A DNA stretch of 64,000 bases from Streptosporangium nondiastaticum (lineage in GTDB: Bacteria > Actinomycetota > Actinomycetes > Streptomycetales > Streptomycetaceae): the NCBI RefSeq assembly GCF_003011965.1, contig NZ_PXWG01000021.1, positions 1-64,000 on the forward strand. The letters are read 5' to 3'. Below, piece by piece: positions 16,550 through 24,307 of the stretch (positions are counted from its first letter, which is position 1; each line of letters starts with the position of its first letter). Below the pieces are notes generated by a model. That model was not told the origin of the DNA. It saw only the letters and a program-made list of their open reading frames with translations, and ran no database searches. Made by a program: the position numbers and the translations under genes.

Positions 16550-17431
16550 GTGCTGGACCGGCTCAACGAGGCCCTGGAACACATCGAGTCGCATCTCGAC
16601 CGGCAGGTCGACGTGGCCGGGCTGGCGCGGATCGCGATGACGTCGGAGTACCACTTCCGCCGGCTGTTCTCCGCGCTCGCGGGGATGCCGCTGTCGGAGT
16701 ACGTCCGGCGCAGGCGGCTCACCGTGGCGGGCGCCGAAGTGCTCGCCGGCGAGCGGACGCTGCTGGAGATCGCGGTGCGCTACGGCTACGGCTCGGGGGA
16801 GGCGTTCGCGCGTGCGTTCCGCGCCGTGCACGGCACGGGTCCGGGCGAGGCCCGGCGGAACGGCGCCACGCTGCACTCCCAGCCGCGGATCTCCTTCCGT
16901 CTCGTTGTCGAAGGGAGCAGCAGCATGCAGTACCGGGTTGTGGAAAAGCCGGAGTTCCGTGTGGCCGGGAAGAAGGTTCGTGTCCCCCTGGTCCACGAGG
17001 GGGTGAACCCGGCGATCGCCGATTTCATCCGCGGCATCGACCAGGAGACGATCCGGCGCATTTCCGCGCTGTCCGACCAGGACCCGGAGGGGATCGTGGC
17101 GGTGAGCGACGACCTCGACCCGAGCCGCGCCGAGGGCACCGAATTCGACTACTACCACGGCGTGGTGACCGGTTCCGCCGACGTGCCGGAGGATTTGGAC
17201 GCGCTCACTGTCCCGGCGGGCGCGTGGGCGGTCTTCGAGAGCTCCGGCCCGTTCCCGAAGGCCCTCCAGTACATGTGGCGGGACGTCTTCACCCAGTGGT
17301 TCCCGTCCAACCCGTACCGCAGCAGGCCGGGCCCGGAGATCCTGCGCGTCCGGATCACCCAAAGCGCGGCGGACGCGGAGGCACAGGCGGACGCGGAGCT
17401 GTGGATACCGGTGGAGCGGACGACGGCCTGA
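16550..17431 (+). CDS. AraC-family regulator with GyrI-like effector domain
   Basis: 293 residues. The N-terminal AraC double helix-turn-helix (about 1-105; MTSEYHFRRLFSALAGMPLS; ERTLLEIAVRYGYGSGEAFA) is fused to a GyrI-like small-molecule-binding domain (about 125-290), like the Rob/SoxS-related multidrug-binding activators. GTG 16550 has GAAGGAG upstream. No obvious target gene is linked; the 3' side ends at a strong terminator. Confidence 0.92.
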   Translation: MLDRLNEALEHIESHLDRQVDVAGLARIAMTSEYHFRRLFSALAGMPLSEYVRRRRLTVAGAEVLAGERTLLEIAVRYGYGSGEAFARAFRAVHGTGPGEARRNGATLHSQPRISFRLVVEGSSSMQYRVVEKPEFRVAGKKVRVPLVHEGVNPAIADFIRGIDQETIRRISALSDQDPEGIVAVSDDLDPSRAEGTEFDYYHGVVTGSADVPEDLDALTVPAGAWAVFESSGPFPKALQYMWRDVFTQWFPSNPYRSRPGPEILRVRITQSAADAEAQADAELWIPVERTTA

Positions 17432-17509
17432 GCCGGGTGACGGCTTGGGCCGGGTGACGGCCCGCCCGGGCCGCATTGCAGCGCCGGGTGACGGCCTGAC
17501 CGCATGACA

Positions 17510-17556
17510 CGCGCGCCCCCGGCGATGCCGACCACCGGCATCGCCGGGGGCGCGCG
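17510..17556. terminator. 20-bp perfect-stem bidirectional terminator
   Basis: Arms 17510-17529 and 17537-17556 are perfectly complementary, with the 7-base loop GACCACC. It lies between the convergent AraC-type and winged-helix genes. Just upstream (17431-17498) GCCGGGTGACGGC occurs three times as imperfect direct repeats. Confidence 0.85.
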
Positions 17557-17560
17557 CGGC

Positions 17561-18751
17561 TCACCCCGCCGCCAGTTCCCTCTCCAGGGGCGTGCGGAAG
17601 CGCGGGGTGACCCGTACCGCGCCCAGCCACGCCGACAACCTCGCGGCCTCGGCGGCGATCGCCGCCTCCGCCTCCGCGCCCGCGTCCGCCAGCAGCCGCC
17701 AGGCGATCTCGCCGTTCGCCCGCTGGGCCCAGCCGCCGATGACGCGGCCGTTCCACCACACCGTGGGGCCGACGTTGCCGGCGCGGTCGAAGAGTGCGGG
17801 GACGTGATCGGGGGAGAGGTACCAGTCGCGGCCGCGCCAGCCCATGGCGGTCGGGTCGAGGCCGGGGAGGAGCGCGGCCCAGGGGGCGGGCTCGGGGTCG
17901 TCGTCCAGGTCGCCGGCCAGGACGTGGGCGGTCTCCCCGCGCGCCAGCTCCGCCTCACGGGCGCCGATGTCCGCCAGCGCCCGGCGCGTGTCGCCGAGGG
18001 TCCAGCCCGTCCACCACTTCAGGTCGGCCTCCGTGGCCGGCCCGTACGCGGCGAGCCAGCGCCGGGCGAGCTCGGCCTTGGCCTCGCGCACGTCCATCTC
18101 GGGGATCGGCGGCACCGGCGCCCACGGGTAGAGGCTGCTGGTCCACGACCCGCGCGGCCGGGCGCGGCGCACGTGCCCGTCCGCGGCGAGCAGCCGCAGC
18201 ACCCGGCTGCCGATGCTCTGCCGGCTCTCGTACGCCTTGCCCGGCGACGTCACGAGCGTCTCGCGCAGGGCGGGCACGTCCTTGCCGAGCTCGGCGGTGG
18301 TGGCTTCGCCGCGCGCGGCCAGCGCGTCCAGGACCTCCCGCTCGGTGCGGGCGAGGCGCTGCTCGTCCCAGGGGGCGTGCCCCTCGGTGTGGGCGCGCAG
18401 GCGCTTGAGGAGCATCGCCCGCTCGCGGGCCGCGATGGCGCGGGCGGTGGAGGAGCTCACGTACGGGGCGAGATCCGTGGTGACGGCGAAGATCGTGTGC
18501 CGCATGGACAGCAGCTTGACGAGGGACACGTCCTCGTACAGCGCCCGTTCCACGTCACCGGGGGAGGGCTCGGCCAGCCGCGCGCAGGCGGAGAGGTAGA
18601 CGGTCGCGGCGTCGGTGGCGTGCAGTCCGACCAGGGCGTCCGCGACCTCCTCGGTGCTGCCGGCCCGGTGGGCGGGGGCGAGGAGGTGGCGCCGGGCGAG
18701 GCGCGCACGGCGCTGGTCGTCGGAGACGCGGGGGCGGGGGCTGCTGCTCAT
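17561..18751 (-). CDS. Winged-helix DNA-binding protein (HTH_42 / AlkZ-YcaQ-like)
   Basis: 396 residues matching the tandem winged-helix family that includes the DNA interstrand-crosslink glycosylases AlkZ and YcaQ (DDQRRARLARRHLLAP near the N terminus; VWWNGRVIGGWAQRANGEIA near the C terminus). Family members are cytoplasmic DNA-binding proteins, some with glycosylase activity; I did not confirm the catalytic motif. ATG 18751 is chosen at the start of homology because the open frame extends 150 codons further into non-conserved sequence. Single gene, convergent with the AraC-type regulator. Confidence 0.82.
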   Translation of the reverse strand: MSSSPRPRVSDDQRRARLARRHLLAPAHRAGSTEEVADALVGLHATDAATVYLSACARLAEPSPGDVERALYEDVSLVKLLSMRHTIFAVTTDLAPYVSSSTARAIAARERAMLLKRLRAHTEGHAPWDEQRLARTEREVLDALAARGEATTAELGKDVPALRETLVTSPGKAYESRQSIGSRVLRLLAADGHVRRARPRGSWTSSLYPWAPVPPIPEMDVREAKAELARRWLAAYGPATEADLKWWTGWTLGDTRRALADIGAREAELARGETAHVLAGDLDDDPEPAPWAALLPGLDPTAMGWRGRDWYLSPDHVPALFDRAGNVGPTVWWNGRVIGGWAQRANGEIAWRLLADAGAEAEAAIAAEAARLSAWLGAVRVTPRFRTPLERELAAG

Positions 18752-18899
18752 GGGGGCGAGGGTAGAGCGGATGTAGGACGGATTCCGTCCTTCAGGGCCC
18801 GTGTACGGGACATCCCTGAGGCGGGGTCGGGGGAGTGTGGGGGACGGGTCGGGGCGATGCCCGATGTAGAGATGATCTTGGTTCGGAAGACTCGTCGGC

Positions 18900-20108
18900 A
18901 TGGAGCAGACGAAGAGGAAGACCCCCGGCCGCAGCGCCCTGCTGGCGGCGGCGCTGGCCGCCGCACTCGCGGCGGGGACGGCCACGGCGGCCGGCGCCGC
19001 GACGCCGAGGCCGGACAAGAAGGCGCTGGAGGAGTCGATCGCCGGCTTCCCGAACGCGGACGTGAACGGCGCGCTCGTCCGCGTCGCCGGCCCCGGCGGC
19101 CACTGGTGGGGCACGTCCGGCGCGGCGGACAAGGAGACCGGCGCGTCCGTCCGCTCGGACTCCTCCTTCCGCATCGGCAGCATCACCAAGCTCTTCACCG
19201 GCACGGTGATGCTCCAGCTCGCCGCCGAGCACCGGGTCGACCTGGACGCGCCGGCCCGGCGCTACGTGCCCAGCCTGCTCCCCGACGCCTTCCAGGACGT
19301 GAAGGTCGGCCAGCTCCTCAACCACACGAGCGGCCTGCCGGGCCCTTCGGCGCTGACCTACGGGGACGGCTCCAACAAGTGGTTCGCCGAGAACCGCTTC
19401 CGGTCGTGGACCCCCACGGAGATCGTCAAGGCGGCCGTGGAAGGAAAGAAGCCGGCCTTCCCGGCGGGCGAGGCCCAGCAGTACAACGGCATCAACTCGC
19501 ACGTGGCCGGACTGATCATCGAGCGCGTCACCGGCCACACGTACGCGGAGGAGGTCCGCAACCGCATCACCCGCCCCCTGGGCCTGCGCCACACCTACGT
19601 CCCGGCCGCCGCCGACGTCACCCTCCCGGAACCCCACGCGCACGGCTACCGCACGGTGGACGGAACACTCGTCGACGTCACCGAGCAGAGCCCGTACCCG
19701 TGGGCGGAAGGCGGCATGATCTCCACCGCGCCGGATCTGGACCGCTTCATCACGGCGCTCCTCGGCGGGCGGCTCCTCCCGCCCTCGCAGCAGCAGCGGA
19801 TCTTCGACCTCCCGGACGTCCCCAACGCCCCCGGCAACCACCACTGCGCGAGCCTCACCGACCCCGGCAACCCCGGCCGGGCCTGCTTCAGCCGCATCGG
19901 CCTCATGCGCACCGAGCTGCCGGACGGCACGGTCGTCTGGGGCAAGACCGGCTCCGAGCCGGGCTACACCAACGGGATCTTCGCGAAGCGTGATCTGTCG
20001 CGGCGGGTGGTGTACTCGCTCAATTACAACAACCCCCCGGGCTCCAGCGAGCTGCGGTACATCCTGCGGATAGCGGGGGCGGCGTTCTCTGCGGGGCCGC
20101 GGGAATGA
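18900..20108 (+). CDS. Secreted serine hydrolase (beta-lactamase / DD-peptidase class C fold)
   Basis: 402 residues with a Sec-type signal peptide (KRK then a hydrophobic core at 12-33, cleavage near GAA). Penicillin-binding-protein motifs are present: S94-I-T-K97 (SITKLFTG), the Tyr-x-Asn equivalent in QQYNGINSH near 192, and KTG in VWGKTGSEPG near 348. Family members are extracellular D,D-carboxypeptidases, beta-lactamases or esterases; this one cannot be assigned further. ATG 18900 is the only sensible start. It ends at a strong terminator facing the tRNA gene. Confidence 0.9.
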   Translation: MEQTKRKTPGRSALLAAALAAALAAGTATAAGAATPRPDKKALEESIAGFPNADVNGALVRVAGPGGHWWGTSGAADKETGASVRSDSSFRIGSITKLFTGTVMLQLAAEHRVDLDAPARRYVPSLLPDAFQDVKVGQLLNHTSGLPGPSALTYGDGSNKWFAENRFRSWTPTEIVKAAVEGKKPAFPAGEAQQYNGINSHVAGLIIERVTGHTYAEEVRNRITRPLGLRHTYVPAAADVTLPEPHAHGYRTVDGTLVDVTEQSPYPWAEGGMISTAPDLDRFITALLGGRLLPPSQQQRIFDLPDVPNAPGNHHCASLTDPGNPGRACFSRIGLMRTELPDGTVVWGKTGSEPGYTNGIFAKRDLSRRVVYSLNYNNPPGSSELRYILRIAGAAFSAGPRE

Positions 20109-20111
20109 GAA

Positions 20112-20141
20112 AGGGGCCGGACGCTCAGGCGTCCGGCCCCT
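20112..20141. terminator. Terminator between serine hydrolase and tRNA-Arg
   Basis: Perfect 13-bp stem (20112-20124 with 20129-20141) and a TCAG loop, 4 bp after the hydrolase stop and 12 bp from the tRNA 3' end. It can serve both converging transcripts. Confidence 0.88.
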
Positions 20142-20153
20142 CTCAGGAAAGTG

Positions 20154-20226
20154 TGCGCTCGGCAGGATTCGAACCTGCAACCTCTTGATCCGTAGTCAAG
20201 TGCTCTATCCGTTAAGCTACGAGCGC
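20154..20226 (-). tRNA. tRNA-Arg, anticodon ACG
   Basis: A 73-nt gene with a complete cloverleaf: 7-bp acceptor stem GCGCTCG/CGAGCGC, D arm containing AGCTTAACGGATAGAGC, anticodon stem CTTGA/TCAAG around loop CTACGGA (anticodon ACG), and T arm GCAGG-TTCGAAT-CCTGC. The discriminator base is A; CCA is not encoded. The 5' end overlaps the last ~10 bp of the DUF397 reading frame. Confidence 0.97.
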
Positions 20227-20549
20227 TCGGCTTCGGAGTGATGGCTACCACTCGTCGGCGTTGCGGGGACAATATTACCCGACCCGCAGGGGTGCTTTTT
20301 ACCGCCACCCTCGGTGACGATCTCACTACGGCGCCCGCCGGGGAGGTCGCCGCGCGGCGCGCCGAGGGTGCCGCGGCTCAGGGCGCGGGTGAAGGAACGA
20401 TACGGCTGGGCGGCGACGCGGAGGGTCGGCCCTTCGGGCCGCTTTGAGTCGCGTATGAGTATGGGGCCGGGGGCGCGTATGCCGTCGGGCAGGGCGATCT
20501 CCACGCAGTCCTCAGCCGCTGCGCTGTGGGTGCTCTTCTTGAACCTCAC
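20217..20549 (-). CDS. DUF397 small protein, unusually long C terminus
   Basis: 110 residues. The first ~60 match DUF397 (STHSAAAEDCVEIAL, ILIRDSKRPEGPTLRVAAQP), a Streptomyces family nearly always paired with an XRE/DUF5753 regulator and thought to act as its partner. GTG 20549 overlaps the regulator stop (GTGA). Typical members end soon after the last conserved motif (~65-70 residues), but this frame runs ~45 more residues and stops inside the tRNA-Arg acceptor arm. A TAG-TGA pair lies in another frame just past the normal end, so a lost stop or a frameshift is possible. Confidence 0.8.
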   Translation of the reverse strand: MRFKKSTHSAAAEDCVEIALPDGIRAPGPILIRDSKRPEGPTLRVAAQPYRSFTRALSRGTLGAPRGDLPGGRRSEIVTEGGGKKHPCGSGNIVPATPTSGSHHSEAERS

Positions 20550-21418
20550 TGGGTCTCCTTGGCGATCCTGCGGATGAAGTCGCGGGACATCTCCGGGTCC
20601 AGCGCCTGGGCCTGCAAGTGCTCGAATGCGATGGCGTACCGCACGACGTGAGCGTCCTCTTCCAGGTAGATGGACTTCGCGAGAGGCTCGACGGCGACGA
20701 CCGGCTCACCGACGTGGAAGTTGAAGACCGTGTAGGCGCCGTTGATTCCAGTGTGCGCCCCTGCCGCGAATGGGAGAACCTGCAGTTCAATATTCGGCTG
20801 CATCGATACGGTGAGGAGATGCTCAAGCTGACCTCGGAGCACTCCGCGGCCACCCACCTCTCGCCTCAAGCAGGCTTCGTCAAGTACGCACCTCAGCGTG
20901 AGTGGAGGTCTGTCTGATTCGGCGTTGTGGACAAGGATCCCTTGGCGCTTCATGCGCAACTCGGCGAAGGCGCGCACCTCGCGCATGGTCTTCCATACGC
21001 TGCTGCCCTCGATGACCGCGTGGGCATAGTCGACTGTTTGTAGCAACCCGGGGATGACGAGAGCGCCGTAGGCGTCGGTGCGGGTGGCGATCTCCTCCAG
21101 CTCCATGAAGTCGGCGAACGGTGAGCGGATGACGTCCCGATACTGGGTGTAAAGGGCATACTGCCGGCTGCTGTTGGCGAGCTTGGCGATCTCCTGCGTC
21201 TCGGCGATGCGATCAGCGTCTTCGACTCCGTACACGGCGAAGAATTTGTCCAAGTCGGGCGGCCTGTGCTTGCCGTTCTCGATTTTGCTCAGCGACGGGG
21301 CGCCGTAGAGGTCCAGCAGCTTGGCGGCGTCCGCCAAGTTCAGTCCTGCTCTCATGCGCATGGTCTTCAAGATCGTGCCGAGCCTTCGGCGTAGCAGCGT
21401 GGGTGTTGCGTCGGCCAC
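20546..21418 (-). CDS. XRE-family regulator with DUF5753 domain
   Basis: 290 residues. The helix-turn-helix covers about 7-60 (LGTILKTMRMRAGLNLADAA, APSLSKIENGKHRPPDLD) and the DUF5753 domain about 100-285 (EEIATRTDAYGALVIPGLLQ, MQPNIELQVLPFAAGAH). These cytoplasmic regulators come with a DUF397 partner, as here by GTGA overlap, and many influence development or antibiotic production (WhiJ-type loci). The 160-bp divergent region to the next gene contains short inverted repeats (CTCGGG/CCCGAG, TGAACAG/CTGTTCA) that may be operators. Ligand and targets unknown. Confidence 0.92.
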   Translation of the reverse strand: MADATPTLLRRRLGTILKTMRMRAGLNLADAAKLLDLYGAPSLSKIENGKHRPPDLDKFFAVYGVEDADRIAETQEIAKLANSSRQYALYTQYRDVIRSPFADFMELEEIATRTDAYGALVIPGLLQTVDYAHAVIEGSSVWKTMREVRAFAELRMKRQGILVHNAESDRPPLTLRCVLDEACLRREVGGRGVLRGQLEHLLTVSMQPNIELQVLPFAAGAHTGINGAYTVFNFHVGEPVVAVEPLAKSIYLEEDAHVVRYAIAFEHLQAQALDPEMSRDFIRRIAKETQ

Positions 21419-21578
21419 GCGATCACCTCCCTGAACAGCGACTCTACTGACCCTAACTGCCCCTTCGTGAGCCCCTGTTCACCCACTCGGGCTAATCATC
21501 CCGAGCAAGGTTGCATTGAACTTTTCGCGAGCGCATCGTTTTCGCTGTCGCAGACGGAGCTCGGGGAGGCGTGAGGCC

Positions 21579-21911
21579 ATGACCTACAGGATCGGCGCGT
21601 TCGTGGTGGACACCCGTGAGGGAAAGATCGCGCAGGTGATCGGGGCGGCGGGGAGCCGCGTGACGTTGCGGCGGCCCGGAGGCGGGCTCGAATGGGAGGC
21701 GCCGTTCGCCTCGTTGCGGCTCGCCACCCGGGAGGACCGGGAGGCCGCCGGGTTGTGGCCGGCCATGCGGCGGACGTACGGGTGCGTGGACTGCGGGCAG
21801 TTGAGGGACGCCTACAACGAAGCCGCCGCCGGAGGCGACCCGTACGCGACGGGCGAGGCCCTCGTCCTGCTGCGCCGTCACTGGCGCATGGTGCACATGG
21901 GGGGTGCGTGA
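21579..21911 (+). CDS. Small conserved Streptomyces protein, function unknown
   Basis: 110 residues. It begins MTYRIGAFVVDTREGKIAQV, a small-barrel-like stretch, and continues with ASLRLATREDREAAGLWPAM and a CVDCGQLRDAYNEA pair of cysteines. I recognise it as the kind of small protein that accompanies XRE/DUF397 loci but cannot assign a role. ATG 21579 has GGGGAGG upstream; an earlier frame start at 21516 lacks one. Divergent from the XRE regulator and overlapping the next gene by GTGA. Confidence 0.75.
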   Translation: MTYRIGAFVVDTREGKIAQVIGAAGSRVTLRRPGGGLEWEAPFASLRLATREDREAAGLWPAMRRTYGCVDCGQLRDAYNEAAAGGDPYATGEALVLLRRHWRMVHMGGA

Positions 21912-22162
21912 CCGTGCGGAGCACATGCGCTCACCGCGGCGGCTGGTTCGCCCGCACTCGGGGCGAGGCCCGCTGCCGCGACTGCGGAACCGTCCGTTTC
22001 ACGGACTACGGCGCCCTCAGGCCGCCGGGCCTCCCGCACGCGCTGACCCCGAAACGGAGGGACGCACGCAAGGCGGACAGTGCCGCAGCGGCATGGATGG
22101 CGAACTTGCCCCGGAAGGTGGTGTGGTGGGGGCTGGGATCCGTGGCGGTGGGTGCGGGTTAG
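21908..22162 (+). CDS. Small Cys/His protein, DUF6255-like
   Basis: 84 residues. The N-terminal 50 show a conserved CAHRGGWFARTRGEARCRDC-GTVRFTDYGALRPPGLP pattern with three Cys and one His that could bind zinc. I recall this as DUF6255, a Streptomyces small-protein family, without an established function. GTG 21908 overlaps the previous stop, so the two are coupled. The last residues (WWGLGSVAVGAG) are encoded by the outer edge of a long inverted repeat, so the C terminus may have been replaced by repeat-derived sequence. Confidence 0.65.
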   Translation: MTVRSTCAHRGGWFARTRGEARCRDCGTVRFTDYGALRPPGLPHALTPKRRDARKADSAAAAWMANLPRKVVWWGLGSVAVGAG

Positions 22163-23136
22163 AACAGGCTGGCAGCGGGGGGAGGGGTGGGGGGTGCGGC
22201 TCCGTCGGGTGTCCGGCGCTGAGTGGGTGGTTGGCCGCCGTACTCGTGCCGTCACGGATGCGGGCGCGTGAGGAGACCTCCCCATCGGCCTGGGCTGATG
22301 GGGAGCTGGCTGCTGCCGCGATGTGGCTGGGGCCGTCGTGGGCGCTTCGCTCGGCGCGCCACCGTCGTGGCTGGGCGGGCGAGTGCGGGGGGTGGGGGGC
22401 TGGTGCCTTCTCGGTGCGGGAATCCACCGGCGGGGGCGGGGCTGGGCGGCGTAGAAGTGCGCGGAAGGTGTTGGCCGTATGCCTCGGCCGTCCCATGTGG
22501 CGGCCCCCGCCTCACGGGTCCCGGCGCTCGGCTGCGGGGGCCGGGAGTCGCCCGGGCCGGTGGCCGCGCGGCGTACAAGTGCGCCGAGGACGACAGTGCA
22601 TGCCTCAACTGCCCCACCGGGTGGCACCCGCCTCACTGGCCTCAGTGCTCGGCTGCGGGCGCTGGAAGTCGCCGGGCCGGTGGCCGCGCGGCGTACAAGT
22701 GTGCCGAGGACGGCAGCCGTATGCCTCAACCGCCCCACCGGGCAGCCGCCGCCTCACGGGCCCCACCACCCAGCGGCGGGGGCCGGAAGTCGCCCGGTCC
22801 GGCGGCCGCTCGGCATACAACCGCGCTGAGGACGGCAGCCGTACGCCTCAACCGCCCCACCGGGCGGCCCCTATCTCAGAAACCACCCTCCACGTGCACC
22901 CGGCCGCTCGGCCACGACGCTCACCCGCGCCTAGCGAAGCGCCCACGACGGGAGCAACCACATCGCGGCAGCAGCCAGCTCCCCGCCAGCCACGACCTAT
23001 GCGCAAGGTCTCCTCACGCGCCCGTCATCCGTGACGGCAGGAGTACGGCGGCCGACCACCCACCCACCGCACACCTCGAAAACCGAACCCGCGCCCCCCA
23101 CCCCTCCCCCCGCTGCCGGCCTGTTCTAACCCGCAC
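22152..23136. repeat. ~1-kb non-coding element: long inverted arms around tandem repeats
   Basis: Left arm 22152-22358 and right arm 22926-23136 are imperfect inverted copies. Aligned by eye: the outer 46 bp (22152-22197 versus 23091-23136) match at 44 positions; 22233-22279 versus 23006-23053 differ by one substitution and one inserted base; 22300-22358 versus 22926-22984 match at about 54 of 59. Weaker similarity continues inward to ~22400 and ~22883. Between the arms lie about four imperfect ~120-bp tandem units. The XRE locus is on the left, the small membrane gene on the right. Frames within it overlap on several strands and look like repeat shadows, so I call no gene here. Confidence 0.85.
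22451..22870. repeat. ~120-bp tandem repeat units inside the inverted-arm element
   Basis: A landmark of the form GGCGTACAAGTG recurs at 22451 (diverged), 22573, 22693 and 22815 (diverged), a period of 120-122 bp. Each unit also carries GCCTCAACNGCCCCACCGGG and GCTCGGCTGCGGG-like blocks. The two central units are the most alike. The last is cut short where the right inverted arm begins. Confidence 0.8.
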
Positions 23137-23171
23137 TCGACCCACGGAACCGCACCACAACACACCACCCA

Positions 23172-23378
23172 CTACCGCCGGGCGTGTCGGTAGAGCACCA
23201 GCACGGCGAGTGCCGCCGCCACCGAGAAGGGGACGCTCCAAGGGAGCAGTCCGGCCGCTGCCAGGGCCACGCAGAGCGGGAGGGCGAGCAGGGCCGTCGG
23301 GAAGACGGGGATCAGGGCAGGGATCAAGGAGGCAGGGATCAGGGCGGCGGCGGTACGGCGTGAGTCGCGGGACGTCAT
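23172..23378 (-). CDS. Small two-helix membrane protein
   Basis: 68 residues: a short basic N terminus (MTSRDSRRTAA) then two hydrophobic segments (about 12-34 and 40-62) ending in LYRHARR, so an integral membrane protein with no recognised family. Its ATG overlaps the MerR stop (ATGA), so it is coupled to the regulator and may be its target or partner. The gene ends ~35 bp from the inverted repeat element. Confidence 0.65.
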   Translation of the reverse strand: MTSRDSRRTAAALIPASLIPALIPVFPTALLALPLCVALAAAGLLPWSVPFSVAAALAVLVLYRHARR

Positions 23379-24145
23379 TCGGGGGCTCCTTCTCGGGCGC
23401 GGTCCAGGTAGTCGGCCAGGTCGCCCCAGCCCTCGGTGGCGGCGGGCGTCTCGCCGGACATGGCGTGCGGGGCGTCGCGCCAGGCGCCCCGCACGGCCGC
23501 GGAGGTGGCGGTGTCGCCGCCGGAGAAGCGTTCGCCCAGTTCGTCCATGCGGGCCACCAGCCGCCGTACCCGGGGGTCCGCCGGCGGCACTCCGGTCGTC
23601 CGGAGGCGCTCGGCCCGGCGGTACAGCTCCGGCCACTCGACCTCCAGGAGGTAGTGCGCGGCGGGGCCGACGGCGGCGGCCTGGTCCTGGAGGAGCCGGA
23701 GCTGGTCGGCGCCGAGGCGGTCCCGGAGGGCCTGCGCGCGGTCGGGGGCGGTGGCGCCGGTGGCGCGGAGGGCGTCGAGGAGGTCGGTAGTGGCGGGGGA
23801 GCGGCCCGCGGCGAGTTCGGCGTCCAGGCGCCGGAGGCGCTCGCGCAGGGACGTGAGGGACGCCAGGGCGGCCTCCACGCCGGCCAGGTGGTCCCGTACG
23901 AGCCGCCTCGGATCGACGCCGCCGTCCAGGCAGGTGGCGATGGTCTCCAGGCCGAGCCCGAGGCTCCGCAGGGCGAGCACCTGGTAGAGGCGGACGAGGT
24001 CGTCCTCGGTGTACTCCCGGTGCCCTCCCGGCGTGCGCCGGGAGGGGCTGAGCAGACCGATGGTGTCCCAGTGGTGCAGTGTGCGCACGGTGAGCCCGCA
24101 GGCCTCGGCGAGGGCGCCCACTTTCCAGGTGCCGGAATCGTTCAT
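23375..24145 (-). CDS. MerR-family regulator, TipA-like effector region
   Basis: 256 residues. The winged helix-turn-helix (about 6-75; WKVGALAEACGLTVRTLHHW, LSPSRRTPGGHREYTEDDL) is followed by a coiled dimerisation helix (about 85-130) and a helical C-terminal domain resembling the TipAS drug-binding fold (FSGGDTATSAAVRGAWRDA). ATG 24145 is preceded by GAGGAGG at 12-nt spacing; GTG 24166 is the alternative. The upstream DNA carries a 7-3-7 palindrome and 16-bp tandem repeats typical of MerR-type control, so autoregulation is likely. The activating compound is unknown. Confidence 0.88.
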   Translation of the reverse strand: MNDSGTWKVGALAEACGLTVRTLHHWDTIGLLSPSRRTPGGHREYTEDDLVRLYQVLALRSLGLGLETIATCLDGGVDPRRLVRDHLAGVEAALASLTSLRERLRRLDAELAAGRSPATTDLLDALRATGATAPDRAQALRDRLGADQLRLLQDQAAAVGPAAHYLLEVEWPELYRRAERLRTTGVPPADPRVRRLVARMDELGERFSGGDTATSAAVRGAWRDAPHAMSGETPAATEGWGDLADYLDRAREGAPE

Positions 24146-24160
24146 GAGGCCACCATGCCT

Positions 24161-24230
24161 CCTCACGCGGCGTGAGGTTCAAGCGGCGTGAGGTTGAAGC
24201 GGAGTGAGCTGCAAGCGGCGCGAGGTGAAC
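24161..24230. promoter_or_regulatory. MerR-type operator with 16-bp tandem repeats
   Basis: CCTCACG-CGG-CGTGAGG (24161-24177) is a perfect 7-3-7 palindrome. From 24167 a 16-bp unit GCGGCGTGAGGTTSAA is repeated four times (24167, 24183, 24199, 24215) with increasing divergence. It lies between merR and the divergent kinase gene, so it could serve both. Confidence 0.75.
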
Positions 24231-24307
24231 GCGGCAGCGCACCGGCTGGCCGGAACCCGTCCCCCCGCGTAGCCGTGGGCCGGGAAAGTGTGGGGCAAGA
24301 TGGGCCT

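Noticed and set aside
20154..20226. tRNA-Arg as an integrated element's attachment site
   Set aside because: No integrase gene and no second copy of the tRNA 3' end was seen in the flanking sequence.
20920..20935. DnaA-box-like TGTGGACAA inside the XRE gene
   Set aside because: It is a single copy inside a conserved coding stretch and is best explained by the codons.
22451..22870. CRISPR array
   Set aside because: Units are ~120 bp, imperfect along their full length and without spacer/repeat alternation; no cas genes are nearby.
22223..24175. A 650-codon frame through the inverted-arm element and antisense to merR
   Set aside because: Composition is repeat-derived and there is no ribosome-binding site; an artefact of high GC.
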